The notes: generated by a model from the letters alone, not told the origin. 64,000 nt of DNA from Phytophthora colocasiae (GCA_018806915.1 JAGKQI010000042.1:1-64000); one strand, 5' to 3'. Shown: positions 46,212 to 59,402, counted from the stretch's first letter. Program-made: numbers and translations.

Positions 46212-47103
46212 AACTCCTTGCATTCGTTTCGCGTGCGCACGCTCTGTGTGTCGTTCGTGATCGAGGCGTGTTGCACGCCATCTTTGCTCTTTTGCTCTTT
46301 TGCTCTTTTGCTCTTTTGCTCTTTTGCTCTTTTGCTCTAGCTCTTGCACAGCTGCACGCTACCTCTTTTCGAGTCGCGTTAATGCACTCACTTGCCTAAA
46401 ACCACGCGCTTCCCTCGACATTCGCTGCAATACAATACACTAGATACACTACTCCAGTCCCACCCAGTCCCACCTAGTCCTACCTAGTCCCGCTGGTCCT
46501 TTCAATTCGTCTTTCCAAGAAGTACCGTGTCGCTTGTACTTGCTGTCGTCTTTATTTTCTGATCACCAAATGGGCTAACGGTGGCACGCGTATTGGATAG
46601 TGAACAGTCCATAGCGTCAATGGCAACTTCGGCCATAGTAGAGGACCGGCGCGCTCATTTCAGGTGGATGGATGGCCATCGAGAGGCGAAAAGCCGTCAC
46701 ATCGAATGACTCGTTTGGTACATGTACACATCGGCCCATCGAAGCTAACCATCGCAAGCTATGGATCGTGAGGCACTGTTGACACGTACCTCACAGCACG
46801 GTGTTGTGGAGTAGGCAGAGTGAGTGAGAGCGTTGGCGATATTGGTGTCGAGCGATAGTATGGGAGTGTTATGTAGTAGGGGTATTGTGAGTGGCGGACG
46901 ATGTGGAGCGTGAAGAGAGGTCGATGTAGTAGTAGGGAGGGTGTGTAAGGTGTGTATGGTGTGTATGGTGTGTATGGTGCAGGTGGTGCAGGTGGTGCAG
47001 GTGGTGCAGGTGGTGCAGGTGGTGCAGGTGTTTAAGCATGGTTTGTAGAGTTGTGGTGTGTGTTCTAGGGGTTGAAAATGTGTGTGTTTTGTGTGTTGTA
47101 AGA

Positions 47104-47175
47104 GCCCCTATAGCTCAGTGGTAGAGCACCCGCTTAGTAAGCGGAAGGTCGGTAGTTCAATCCTGCCTGGGGGCA
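47104..47175 (+). tRNA. tRNA-Thr(AGT), array copy 17
   Basis: 72 nt, complete acceptor, GGTAG T stem. Confidence 0.94.
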
Positions 47176-48049
47176 AACTCCTTGCATTCGTTTCGCGTGC
47201 GCACGCTCTGTGTGTCGTTCGTGATCGAGGCGTGTTGCACGCCATCTTTGCTCTTTGCTCTTTTTGCTCTTTTGCTCTTTCTTTGCTCTTTTGCTCTTTT
47301 GCTCTTTTGCTCTTTTGCTCTAGCTCTTGCACAGCTGCACGCTACCTCTTTCGAGTCGCGTTAATGCACTCACTTGCCTAAAACCACGCGCTTCCCTCGA
47401 CATTCGCTGCAATACAATACACTAGATACACTACTCCAGTCCCACCCAGTCCCACCTAGTCCTACCTAGTCCCGCTGGTCCTTTCAATTCGTCTTTCCAA
47501 GAAGTACCGTGTCGCTTGTACTTGCTGTCGTCTTTATTTTCTGATCACCAAATGGGCTAACGGTGGCACGCGTATTGGATAGTGAACAGTCCATAGCGTC
47601 AATGGCAACTTCGGCCATAGTAGAGGACCGGCGCGCTCATTTCAGGTGGATGGATGGCCATCGAGAGGCGAAAAGCCGTCACATCGAATGACTCGTTTGG
47701 TACATGTACACATCGGCCCATCGAAGCTAACCATCGCAAGCTATGGATCGTGAGGCACTGTTGACACGTACCTCACAGCACGGTGTTGTGGAGTAGGCAG
47801 AGTGAGTGAGAGCGTTGGCGATATTGGTGTCGAGCGATAGTATGGGGTGTTATGTAGTAGGGGTATTGTGAGTGGCGGACGATGTGGAGCGTGAAGAGAG
47901 GTCGATGTAGTAGTAGGGAGGGTGTGTAAGGTGTGTATGGTGCAGGTGGTGCAGGTGGTGCAGGTGGTGCAGGTGTTTAAGCATGGTTTGTAGAGTTGTG
48001 GTGTGTGTTCTAGGGGTTGAAAATGTGTGTGTTTTTGTGTGTTGTAAGA

Positions 48050-48121
48050 GCCCCTATAGCTCAGTGGTAGAGCACCCGCTTAGTAAGCGGAAGGTCGGTA
48101 GTTCAATCCTGCCTGGGGGCA
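48050..48121 (+). tRNA. tRNA-Thr(AGT), array copy 18
   Basis: 72 nt, complete acceptor, GGTAG T stem. Confidence 0.94.
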
Positions 48122-48980
48122 AACTCCTTGCATTCGTTTCGCGTGCGCACGCTCTGTGTGTCGTTCGTGATCGAGGCGTGTTGCACGCCATCTTTGCTCT
48201 TTGCTCTTTGCTCTTTTGCTCTTTGCTCTTTTGCTCTTTTGCTCTTTTGCTCTAGCTCTTGCACAGCTGCACGCTACCTCTTTCGAGTCGCGTTAATGCA
48301 CTCACTTGCCTAAAACCACGCGCTTCCCTCGACATTCGCTGCAATACAATACACTAGATACACTACTCCAGTCCCACCCAGTCCCACCTAGTCCTACCTA
48401 GTCCCGCTGGTCCTTTCAATTCGTCTTTCCAAGAAGTACCGTGTCGCTTGTACTTGCTGTCGTCTTTATTTTCTGATCACCAAATGGGCTAACGGTGGCA
48501 CGCGTATTGGATAGTGAACAGTCCATAGCGTCAATGGCAACTTCGGCCGTAGTAGAGGACCGGCGCGCTCATTTCAGGTGGATGGATGGCCATCGAGAGG
48601 CGAAAAGCCGTCACATCGAATGACTCGTTTGGTACATGTACACATCGGCCCATCGAAGCTAACCATCGCAAGCTATGGATCGTGAGGCACTGTTGACACG
48701 TACCTCACAGCACGGTGTTGTGGAGTAGGCAGAGTGAGTGAGAGCGTTGGCGATATTGGTGTCGAGCGATAGTATGGGGTGTTATGTAGTAGGGGTATTG
48801 TGAGTGGCGGACGATGTGGAGCGTGAAGAGAGGTCGATGTAGTAGTAGGGAGGGTGTGTAAGGTGTGTATGGTGCAGGTGGTGCAGGTGGTGCAGGTGGT
48901 GCAGGTGTTTAAGCATGGTTTGTAGAGTTGTGGTGTGTGTTCTAGGGGTTGAAAATGTGTGTGTTTTGTGTGTTGTAAGA

Positions 48981-49052
48981 GCCCCTATAGCTCAGTGGTA
49001 GAGCACCCGCTTAGTAAGCGGAAGGTCGGTAGTTCAATCCTGCCTGGGGGCA
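48981..49052 (+). tRNA. tRNA-Thr(AGT), array copy 19
   Basis: 72 nt, complete acceptor, GGTAG T stem. Confidence 0.94.
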
Positions 49053-49898
49053 AACTCCTTGCATTCGTTTCGCGTGCGCACGCTCTGTGTGTCGTTCGTG
49101 ATCGAGGCGTGTTGCACGCCATCTTTGCTCTTTTGCTCTTTTGCTCTTTTGCTCTTTGCTCTTTTGCTCCTAGCTCTTGCACAGCTGCACGCTACCTCTT
49201 TCGAGTCGCGTTAATGCACTCACTTGCCTAAAACCACGCGCTTCCCTCGACATTCGCTGCAATACAATACACTAGATACACTACTCCAGTCCCACCCAGT
49301 CCCACCTAGTCCTACCTAGTCCCGCTGGTCCTTTCAATTCGTCTTTCCAAGAAGTACCGTGTCGCTTGTACTTGCTGTCGTCTTTATTTTCTGATCACCA
49401 AATGGGCTAACGGTGGCACGCGTATTGGATAGTGAACAGTCCATAGCGTCAATGGCAACTTCGGCCGTAGTAGAGGACCGGCGCGCTCATTTCAGGTGGA
49501 TGGATGGCCATCGAGAGGCGAAAAGCCGTCACATCGAATGACTCGTTTGGTACATGTACACATCGGCCCATCGAAGCTAACCATCGCAAGCTATGGATCG
49601 TGAGGCACTGTTGACACGTACCTCACAGCACGGTGTTGTGGAGTAGGCAGAGTGAGTGAGAGCGTTGGCGATATTGGTGTCGAGCGATAGTATGGGGTGT
49701 TATGTAGTAGGGTATTGTGAGTGGCGGACGATGTGGAGCGTGAAGAGAGGTCGATGTAGTAGTAGGGAGGGTGTGTAAGGTGTGTATGGTGCAGGTGGTG
49801 CAGGTGGTGCAGGTGGTGCAGGTGTTTAAGCATGGTTTGTAGAGTTGTGGTGTGTGTTCTAGGGGTTGAAAATGTGTGTGTTTTTGTGTGTTGTAAGA

Positions 49899-49970
49899 GC
49901 CCCTATAGCTCAGTGGTAGAGCACCCGCTTAGTAAGCGGAAGGTCGGTAGTTCAATCCTGCCTGGGGGCA
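49899..49970 (+). tRNA. tRNA-Thr(AGT), array copy 20
   Basis: 72 nt, complete acceptor, GGTAG T stem. Confidence 0.94.
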
Positions 49971-50831
49971 AACTCCTTGCATTCGTTTCGCGTGCGCACG
50001 CTCTGTGTGTCGTTCGTGATCGAGGCGTGTTGCACGCCATCTTTGCTCTTTGCTCTTTTGCTCTTTGCTCTTTGCTCTTTTGCTCTTTTGCTCTTTTGCT
50101 CTAGCTCTTGCACAGCTGCACGCTACCTCTTTCGAGTCGCGTTAATGCACTCACTTGCCTAAAACCACGCGCTTCCCTCGACATTCGCTGCAATACAATA
50201 CACTAGATACACTACTCCAGTCCCACCCAGTCCCACCTAGTCCTACCTAGTCCCGCTGGTCCTTTCAATTCGTCTTTCCAAGAAGTACCGTGTCGCTTGT
50301 ACTTGCTGTCGTCTTTATTTTCTGATCACCAAATGGGCTAACGGTGGCACGCGTATTGGATAGTGAACAGTCCATAGCGTCAATGGCAACTTCGGCCGTA
50401 GTAGAGGACCGGCGCGCTCATTTCAGGTGGATGGATGGCCATCGAGAGGCGAAAAGCCGTCACATCGAATGACTCGTTTGGTACATGTACACATCGGCCC
50501 ATCGAAGCTAACCATCGCAAGCTATGGATCGTGAGGCACTGTTGACACGTACCTCACAGCACGGTGTTGTGGAGTAGGCAGAGTGAGTGAGAGCGTTGGC
50601 GATATTGGTGTCGAGCGATAGTATGGGGGTGTTATGTAGTAGGGGTATTGTGAGTGGCGGACGATGTGGAGCGTGAAGAGAGGTCGATGTAGTAGTAGGG
50701 AGGGTGTGTAAGGTGTGTATGGTGCAGGTGGTGCAGGTGGTGCAGGTGGTGCAGGTGTTTAAGCATGGTTTGTAGAGTTGTGGTGTGTGTTCTTGGGGTT
50801 GAAAATGTGTGTGTTTTTGTGTGTTGTAAGA

Positions 50832-50903
50832 GCCCCTATAGCTCAGTGGTAGAGCACCCGCTTAGTAAGCGGAAGGTCGGAAGTTCAATCCTGCCTGGGG
50901 GCA
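50832..50903 (+). tRNA. tRNA-Thr(AGT), array copy 21
   Basis: 72 nt, complete acceptor, GGAAG T-stem variant, isolated among GGTAG neighbours. Confidence 0.9.
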
Positions 50904-51801
50904 AACTCCTTGCATTCGTTTCGCGTGCGCACGCTCTGTGTGTCGTTCGTGATCGAGGCGTGTTGCACGCCATCTTTGCTCTTTTGCTCTTTTGCTCTTT
51001 TGCTCTTTTGCTCTTTTGCTCTTTTGCTCTTTTGATTTATTGCTTTTTTGCTCTAGCTCTTGCACAGCTGCACGCTACCTCTTTCGAGTCGCGTTAATGC
51101 ACTCACTTGCCTAAAACCACGCGCTTCCCTCGACATTCGCTGCAATACAATACACTAGATACACTACTCCAGTCCCACCCAGTCCCACCTAGTCCTACCT
51201 AGTCCCGCTGGTCCTTTCAATTCGTCTTTCCAAGAAGTACCGTGTCGCTTGTACTTGCTGTCGTCTTTATTTTCTGATCACCAAATGGGCTAACGGTGGC
51301 ACGCGTATTGGATAGTGAACAGTCCATAGCGTCAATGGCAACTTCGGCCATAGTAGAGGACCGGCGCGCTCATTTCAGGTGGATGGATGGCCATCGAGAG
51401 GCGAAAAGCCGTCACATCGAATGACTCGTTTGGTACATGTACACATCGGCCCATCGAAGCTAACCATCGCAAGCTATGGATCGTGAGGCACTGTTGACAC
51501 GTACCTCACAGCACGGTGTTGTGGAGTAGGCAGAGTGAGTGAGAGCGTTGGCGATATTGGTGTCGAGCGATAGTATGGGAGTGTTATGTAGTAGGGGTAT
51601 TGTGAGTGGCGGACGATGTGGAGCGTGAAGAGAGGTCGATGTAGTAGTAGGGAGGGTGTGTAAGGTGTGTATGGTGCAGGTGGTGCAGGTGGTGCAGGTG
51701 GTGCAGGTGGTGCAGGTGGTGCAGGTGTTTAAGCATGGTTTGTAGAGTTGTGGTGTGTGTTCTAGGGGTTGAAAATGTGTGTGTTTTTGTGTGTTGTAAG
51801 A

Positions 51802-51872
51802 GCCCCTATAGCTCAGTGGTAGAGCACCCGCTTAGTAAGCGGAAGGTCGGTAGTTCAATCCTGCCTGGGGCA
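51802..51872 (+). tRNA. tRNA-Thr(AGT), array copy 22, short acceptor
   Basis: 71 nt, four-G acceptor, GGTAG T stem. Confidence 0.8.
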
Positions 51873-52751
51873 AACTCCTTGCATTCGTTTCGCGTGCGCA
51901 CGCTCTGTGTGTCGTTCGTGATCGAGGCGTGTTGCACGCCATCTTTGCTCTTTGCTCTTTTGCTCTTTTGCTCTTTTGCTCTTTTGCTCTTTGCTCTTTG
52001 CTCTAGCTCTTGCACAGCTGCACGCTACCTCTTTCGAGTCGCGTTAATGCACTCACTTGCCTAAAACCACGCGCTTCCCTCGACATTCGCTGCAATACAA
52101 TACACTAGATACACTACTCCAGTCCCACCCAGTCCCACCTAGTCCTACCTAGTCCCGCTGGTCCTTTCAATTCGTCTTTCCAAGAAGTACCGTGTCGCTT
52201 GTACTTGCTGTCGTCTTTATTTTCTGATCACCAAATGGGCTAACGGTGGCACGCGTATTGGATAGTGAACAGTCCATAGCGTCAATGGCAACTTCGGCCA
52301 TAGTAGAGGACCGGCGCGCTCATTTCAGGTGGATGGATGGCCATCGAGAGGCGAAAAGCCGTCACATCGAATGACTCGTTTGGTACATGTACACATCGGC
52401 CCATCGAAGCTAACCATCGCAAGCTATGGATCGTGAGGCACTGTTGACACGTACCTCACAGCACGGTGTTGTGGAGTAGGCAGAGTGAGAGAGAGCGTTG
52501 GCGATATTGGTGTCGAGCGATAGTATGGGGGTGTTATGTAGTAGGGGTATTGTGAGTGGCGGACGATGTGGAGCGTGAAGAGAGGTCGATGTAGTAGTAG
52601 GGAGGGTGTGTAAGGTGTGTATGGTGTGTATGGTGCAGGTGGTGCAGGTGGTGCAGGTGGTGCAGGTGGTGCAGGTGTTTAAGCATGGTTTGTAGAGTTG
52701 TGGTGTGTGTTCTAGGGGTTGAAAATGTGTGTGTTTTTGTGTGTTGTAAGA

Positions 52752-52823
52752 GCCCCTATAGCTCAGTGGTAGAGCACCCGCTTAGTAAGCGGAAGGTCGG
52801 TAGTTCAATCCTGCCTGGGGGCA
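52752..52823 (+). tRNA. tRNA-Thr(AGT), array copy 23
   Basis: 72 nt, complete acceptor, GGTAG T stem. Its trailer shares the CGTTCAGATCGAGG variant with copy 27. Confidence 0.94.
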
Positions 52824-53694
52824 AACTCCTTGCATTCGTTTCGCGTGCGCACGCTCTGTGTGTCGTTCAGATCGAGGCGTGTTGCACGCCATCTTTGCTC
52901 TTTGCTCTTTTGCTCTTTTGCTCTTTGCTCTTTTGCTCTTTGCTCTTTGCTCTAGCTCTTGCACAGCTGCACGCTACCTCTTTCGAGTCGCGTTAATGCA
53001 CTCACTTGCCTAAAACCACGCGCTTCCTCGACATTCGCTGCAATACAATACACTAGATACACTACTCCAGTCCCACCCAGTCCCACCTAGTCCTACCTAG
53101 TCCCGCTGGTCCTTTCAATTCGTCTTTCCAAGAAGTACCGTGTCGCTTGTACTTGCTGTCGTCTTTATTTTCTGATCACCAAATGGGCTAACGGTGGCAC
53201 GCGTATTGGATAGTGAACAGTCCATAGCGTCAATGGCAACTTCGGCCATAGTAGAGGACCGGCGCGCTCATTTCAGGTGGATGGATGGCCATCGAGAGGC
53301 GAAAAGCCGTCACATCGAATGACTCGTTTGGTACATGTACACATCGGCCCATCGAAGCTAACCATCGCAAGCTATGGATCGTGAGGCACTGTTGACACGT
53401 ACCTCACAGCACGGTGTTGTGGAGTAGGCAGAGTGAGTGAGAGCGTTGGCGATATTGGTGTCGAGCGATAGTATGGGGTGTTATGTAGTAGGGGTATTGT
53501 GAGTGGCGGACGATGTGGAGCGTGAAGAGAGGTCGATGTAGTAGTAGGGAGGGTGTGTAAGGTGTGTATGGTGTGTGGCAGGTGGTGCAGGTGGTGCAGG
53601 TGGTGCAGGTGGTGCAGGTGTTTAAGCATGGTTTGTAGAGTTGTGGTGTGTGTTCTAGGGGTTGAAAATGTGTGTGTTTTTGTGTGTTGTAAGA

Positions 53695-53765
53695 GCCCCT
53701 ATAGCTCAGTGGTAGAGCACCCGCTTAGTAAGCGGAAGGTCGGTAGTTCAATCCTGCCTGGGGCA
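53695..53765 (+). tRNA. tRNA-Thr(AGT), array copy 24, short acceptor
   Basis: 71 nt, four-G acceptor, GGTAG T stem. Confidence 0.8.
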
Positions 53766-54514
53766 AACTCCTTGCATTCTGCTCTTCGCGTGCGCACGCT
53801 CTGTGTGTCGTTCGTGATCGAGGCGTGTTGCACGCCATCTTTGCTCTTTTGCTCTTTTGCTCTTTTGCTCTTTTGCTCTTTTGCTCTAGCTCTTGCACAG
53901 CTGCACGCTACCTCTTTTCGAGTCGCGTTAATGCACTCACTTGCCTAAAACCACGCGCTTCCCTCGACATTCGCTGCAATACAATACACTAGATACACTA
54001 CTCCAGTCCCACCCAGTCCCACCTAGTCCTACCTAGTCCCGCTGGTCCTTTCAATTCGTCTTTCCAAGAAGTACCGTGTCGCTTGTACTTGCTGTCGTCT
54101 TTATTTTCTGATCACCAAATGGGCTAACGGTGGCACGCGTATTGGATAGTGAACAGTCCATAGCGTCAATGGCAACTTCGGCCATAGTAGAGGACCGGCG
54201 CGCTCATTTCAGGTGGATGGATGGCCATCGAGAGGCGAAAAGCCGTCACATCGAATGACTCGTTTGGTACATGTACACATCGGCCCATCGAAGCTAACCA
54301 TCGCAAGCTATGGATCGTGAGGCACTGTTGACACGTACCTCACAGCACGGTGTTGTGGAGTAGGCAGAGTGAGAGAGAGCGTTGGCGATATTGGTGTCGA
54401 GCGATAGTATGGGGGTGTTATGTAGTAGGGGTATTGTGAGTGGCGGACGATGTGGAGCGTGAAGAGAGGTCGATGTAGTAGTAGGGAGGGTGTGTAAGGT
54501 GTGTATGGTGTGTA

Positions 54515-54588
54515 TGGTGCAGGTGGTGCAGGCGGTGCAGGTGGTGCAGGTGGTGCAGGTGGTGCAGGTGGTGCAGGTGGTGCAGGTG
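54515..54588 (+). repeat. GGTGCAGGT minisatellite (representative, unit 25)
   Basis: Eight copies of a 9-base repeat, one with C for T (GGCGGT). Most units have four copies; units 17 and 22 have six. It lies about 75-150 bases upstream of the tRNA and is flanked on the left by a variable GTGTATG repeat. Confidence 0.85.
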
Positions 54589-54662
54589 TTTAAGCATGGT
54601 TTGTAGAGTTGTGGTGTGTGTTCTAGGGGTTGAAAATGTGTGTGTTTTTGTGTGTTGTAAGA

Positions 54663-54734
54663 GCCCCTATAGCTCAGTGGTAGAGCACCCGCTTAGTAAG
54701 CGGAAGGTCGGTAGTTCAATCCTGCCTGGGGGCA
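54663..54734 (+). tRNA. tRNA-Thr(AGT), array copy 25
   Basis: 72 nt, complete acceptor, GGTAG T stem; preceded by the longest minisatellite of the array. Confidence 0.94.
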
Positions 54735-55598
54735 AACTCCTTGCATTCGTTTCGCGTGCGCACGCTCTGTGTGTCGTTCGTGATCGAGGCGTGTTGCACG
54801 CCATCTTTGCTCTTTTGCTCTTTTGCTCTTTTGCTCTTTTGCTCTTTTGCTCTTTTGCTCTTTTGCTCTAGCTCTTGCACAGCTGCACGCTACCTCTTTT
54901 CGAGTCGCGTTAATGCACTCACTTGCCTAAAACCACGCGCTTCCCTCGACATTCGCTGCAATACAATACACTAGATACACTACTCCAGTCCCACCCAGTC
55001 CCACCTAGTCCTACCTAGTCCCGCTGGTCCTTTCAATTCGTCTTTCCAAGAAGTACCGTGTCGCTTGTACTTGCTGTCGTCTTTATTTTCTGATCACCAA
55101 ATGGGCTAACGGTGGCACGCGTATTGGATAGTGAACAGTCCATAGCGTCAATGGCAACTTCGGCCATAGTAGAGGACCGGCGCGCTCATTTCAGGTGGAT
55201 GGATGGCCATCGAGAGGCGAAAAGCCGTCACATCGAATGACTCGTTTGGTACATGTACACATCGGCCCATCGAAGCTAACCATCGCAAGCTATGGATCGT
55301 GAGGCACTGTTGACACGTACCTCACAGCACGGTGTTGTGGAGTAGGCAGAGTGAGTGAGAGCGTTGGCGATATTGGTGTCGAGCGATAGTATGGGGTGTA
55401 ATGTAGTAGGGGTATTGTGAGTGGCGGACGATGTGGAGCGTGAAGAGAGGTCGATGTAGTAGTAGGGAGGGTGTGTAAGGTGTGTATGGTGCAGGTGGTG
55501 CAGGTGGTGCAGGTGGTGCAGGTGTTTAAGCATGGTTTGTAGAGTTGTGGTGTGTGTTCTAGGGGTTGAAAATGTGTGTGTTTTTGTGTGTTGTAAGA

Positions 55599-55670
55599 GC
55601 CCCTATAGCTCAGTGGTAGAGCACCCGCTTAGTAAGCGGAAGGTCGGTAGTTCAATCCTGCCTGGGGGCA
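55599..55670 (+). tRNA. tRNA-Thr(AGT), array copy 26
   Basis: 72 nt, complete acceptor, GGTAG T stem. Confidence 0.94.
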
Positions 55671-56532
55671 AACTCCTTGCATTCGTTTCGCGTGCGCACG
55701 CTCTGTGTGTCGTTCGTGATCGAGGCGTGTTGCACGCCATCTTTGCTCTTTTGCTCTTTTGCTCTTTTGCTCTTTGCTCTTTTGCTCTTTGCTCTTTGCT
55801 CTAGCTCTTGCACAGCTGCACGCTACCTCTTTTCGAGTCGCGTTAATGCACTCACTTGCCTAAAACCACGCGCTTCCCTCGACATTCGCTGCAATACAAT
55901 ACACTAGATACACTACTCCAGTCCCACCCAGTCCCACCTAGTCCTACCTAGTCCCGCTGGTCCTTTCAATTCGTCTTTCCAAGAAGTACCGTGTCGCTTG
56001 TACTTGCTGTCGTCTTTATTTTCTGATCACCAAATGGGCTAACGGTGGCACGCGTATTGGATAGTGAACAGTCCATAGCGTCAATGGCAACTTCGGCCGT
56101 AGTAGAGGACCGGCGCGCTCATTTCAGGTGGATGGATGGCCATCGAGAGGCGAAAAGCCGTCACATCGAATGACTCGTTTGGTACATGTACACATCGGCC
56201 CATCGAAGCTAACCATCGCAAGCTATGGATCGTGAGGCACTGTTGACACGTACCTCACAGCACGGTGTTGTGGAGTAGGCAGAGTGAGTGAGAGCGTTGG
56301 CGATATTGGTGTCGAGCGATAGTATGGGGGTGTTATGTAGTAGGGGTATTGTGAGTGGCGGACGATGTGGAGCGTGAAGAGAGGTCGATGTAGTAGTAGG
56401 GAGGGTGTGTAAGGTGTGTATGGTGCAGGTGGTGCAGGTGGTGCAGGTGGTGCAGGTGTTTAAGCATGGTTTGTAGAGTTGTGGTGTGTGTTCTAGGGGT
56501 TGAAAATGTGTGTGTTTTTGTGTGTTGTAAGA

Positions 56533-56604
56533 GCCCCTATAGCTCAGTGGTAGAGCACCCGCTTAGTAAGCGGAAGGTCGGTAGTTCAATCCTGCCTGGG
56601 GGCA
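56533..56604 (+). tRNA. tRNA-Thr(AGT), array copy 27
   Basis: 72 nt, complete acceptor, GGTAG T stem. The pyrimidine tract after it carries extra T substitutions (TTTTTTGC). Confidence 0.94.
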
Positions 56605-57465
56605 AACTCCTTGCATTCGTTTCGCGTGCGCACGCTCTGTGTGTCGTTCAGATCGAGGCGTGTTGCACGCCATCTTTGCTCTTTGCTTTTTTGCTTTTTT
56701 GCTTTTTTGCTCTTTTGCTGTTTTGCTCTTTTGATCTAGCTCTTGCAATGCTGCACGCTACCTCTTTCGAGTCGCGTTAATGCACTCACTTGCCTAAAAC
56801 CACGCGCTTCCCTCGACATTCGCTGCAATACAATACACTAGATACACTACTCCAGTCCCACCCAGTCCCACCTAGTCCTACCTAGTCCCGCTGGTCCTTT
56901 CAATTCGTCTTTCCAAGAAGTACCGTGTCGCTTGTACTTGCTGTCGTCTTTATTTTCTGATCACCAAATGGGCTAACGGTGGCACGCGTATTGGATAGTG
57001 AACAGTCCATAGCGTCAATGGCAACTTCGGCCGTAGTAGAGGACCGGCGCGCTCATTTCAGGTGGATGGATGGCCATCGAGAGGCGAAAAGCCGTCACAT
57101 CGAATGACTCGTTTGGTACATGTACACATCGGCCCATCGAAGCTAACCATCGCAAGCTATGGATCGTGAGGCACTGTTGACACGTACCTCACAGCACGGT
57201 GTTGTGGAGTAGGCAGAGTGAGTGAGAGCGTTGGCGATATTGGTGTCGAGCGATAGTATGGGGGTGTTATGTAGTAGGGTATTGTGAGTGGCGGACGATG
57301 TGGAGCGTGAAGAGAGGTCGATGTAGTAGTAGGGAGGGTGTGTAAGGTGTGTATGGTGCAGGTGGTGCAGGTGGTGCAGGTGGTGCAGGTGTTTAAGCAT
57401 GGTTTGTAGAGTTGTGGTGTGTGTTCTAGGGGTTGAAAATGTGTGTGTTTTTGTGTGTTGTAAGA

Positions 57466-57536
57466 GCCCCTATAGCTCAGTGGTAGAGCACCCGCTTAGT
57501 AAGCGGAAGGTCGGTAGTTCAATCCTGCCTGGGGCA
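57466..57536 (+). tRNA. tRNA-Thr(AGT), array copy 28, short acceptor
   Basis: 71 nt, four-G acceptor, GGTAG T stem. The trailer start GCATCTGCTTTCG is shared only with copy 29. Confidence 0.8.
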
Positions 57537-58397
57537 AACTCCTTGCATCTGCTTTCGCGTGCGCACGCTCTGTGTGTCGTTCGTGATCGAGGCGTGTTGC
57601 ACGCCATCTTTGCTCTTTGCTCTTTTGCTCTTTTGCTCTTTGCTCTTTTGCTCTTTTGCTCTTTTGCTCTAGCTCTTGCACAGCTGCACGCTACCTCTTT
57701 TCGAGTCGCGTTAATGCACTCACTTGCCTAAAACCACGCGCTTCCCTCGACATTCGCTGCAATACAATACACTAGATACACTACTCCAGTCCCACCCAGT
57801 CCCACCTAGTCCTACCTAGTCCCGCTGGTCCTTTCAATTCGTCTTTCCAAGAAGTACCGTGTCGCTTGTACTTGCTGTCGTCTTTATTTTCTGATCACCA
57901 AATGGGCTAACGGTGGCACGCGTATTGGATAGTGAACAGTCCATAGCGTCAATGGCAACTTCGGCCGTAGTAGAGGACCGGCGCGCTCATTTCAGGTGGA
58001 TGGATGGCCATCGAGAGGCGAAAGCCGTCACATCGAATGACTCGTTTGGTACATGTACACATCGGCCCATCGAAGCTAACCATCGCAAGCTATGGATCGT
58101 GAGGCACTGTTGACACGTACCTCACAGCACGGTGTTGTGGAGTAGGCAGAGTGAGTGAGAGCGTTGGCGATATTGGTGTCGAGCGATAGTATGGGGTGTT
58201 ATGTAGTAGGGGTATTGTGAGTGGCGGACGATGTGGAGCGTGAAGAGAGGTCGATGTAGTAGTAGGGAGGTGTGTAAGGTGTGTATGGTGCAGGTGGTGC
58301 AGGTGGTGCAGGTGGTGCAGGTGTTTAAGCATGGTTTGTAGAGTTGTGGTGTGTGTTCTAGGGGTTGAAAATGTGTGTGTTTTTGTGTGTTGTAAGA

Positions 58398-58468
58398 GCC
58401 CCTATAGCTCAGTGGTAGAGCACCCGCTTAGTAAGCGGAAGGTCGGTAGTTCAATCCTGCCTGGGGCA
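58398..58468 (+). tRNA. tRNA-Thr(AGT), array copy 29, short acceptor
   Basis: 71 nt, four-G acceptor, GGTAG T stem; near-duplicate of copy 28 including its trailer variant. Confidence 0.8.
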
Positions 58469-59331
58469 AACTCCTTGCATCTGCTTTCGCGTGCGCACGC
58501 TCTGTGTGTCGTTCGTGATCGAGGCGTGTTGCACGCCATCTTTGCTCTTTGCTCTTTTGCTCTTTTGCTCTTTTGCTCTTTGCTCTTTTGCTCTTTTGCT
58601 CTAGCTCTTGCACAGCTGCACGCTACCTCTTTTCGAGTCGCGTTAATGCACTCACTTGCCTAAAACCACGCGCTTCCCTCGACATTCGCTGCAATACAAT
58701 ACACTAGATACACTACTCCAGTCCCACCCAGTCCCACCTAGTCCTACCTAGTCCCGCTGGTCCTTTCAATTCGTCTTTCCAAGAAGTACCGTGTCGCTTG
58801 TACTTGCTGTCGTCTTTATTTTCTGATCACCAAATGGGCTAACGGTGGCACGCGTATTGGATAGTGAACAGTCCATAGCGTCAATGGCAACTTCGGCCAT
58901 AGTAGAGGACCGGCGCGCTCATTTCAGGTGGATGGATGGCCATCGAGAGGCGAAAAGCCGTCACATCGAATGACTCGTTTGGTACATGTACACATCGGCC
59001 CATCGAAGCTAACCATCGCAAGCTATGGATCGTGAGGCACTGTTGACACGTACCTCACAGCACGGTGTTGTGGAGTAGGCAGAGTGAGTGAGAGCGTTGG
59101 CGATATTGGTGTCGAGCGATAGTATGGGGTGTTATGTAGTAGGGGTATTGTGAGTGGCGGACGATGTGGAGCGTGAAGAGAGGTCGATGTAGTAGTAGGG
59201 AGGGTGTGTAAGGTGTGTATGGTGCAGGTGGTGCAGGTGGTGCAGGTGGTGCAGGTGTTTAAGCATGGTTTGTAGAGTTGTGGTGTGTGTTCTAGGGGTT
59301 GAAAATGTGTGTGTTTTTGTGTGTTGTAAGA

Positions 59332-59402
59332 GCCCCTATAGCTCAGTGGTAGAGCACCCGCTTAGTAAGCGGAAGGTCGGTAGTTCAATCCTGCCTGGGG
59401 CA
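59332..59402 (+). tRNA. tRNA-Thr(AGT), array copy 30, short acceptor
   Basis: 71 nt, four-G acceptor, GGTAG T stem; last complete gene before the Gypsy insertion. Confidence 0.8.
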
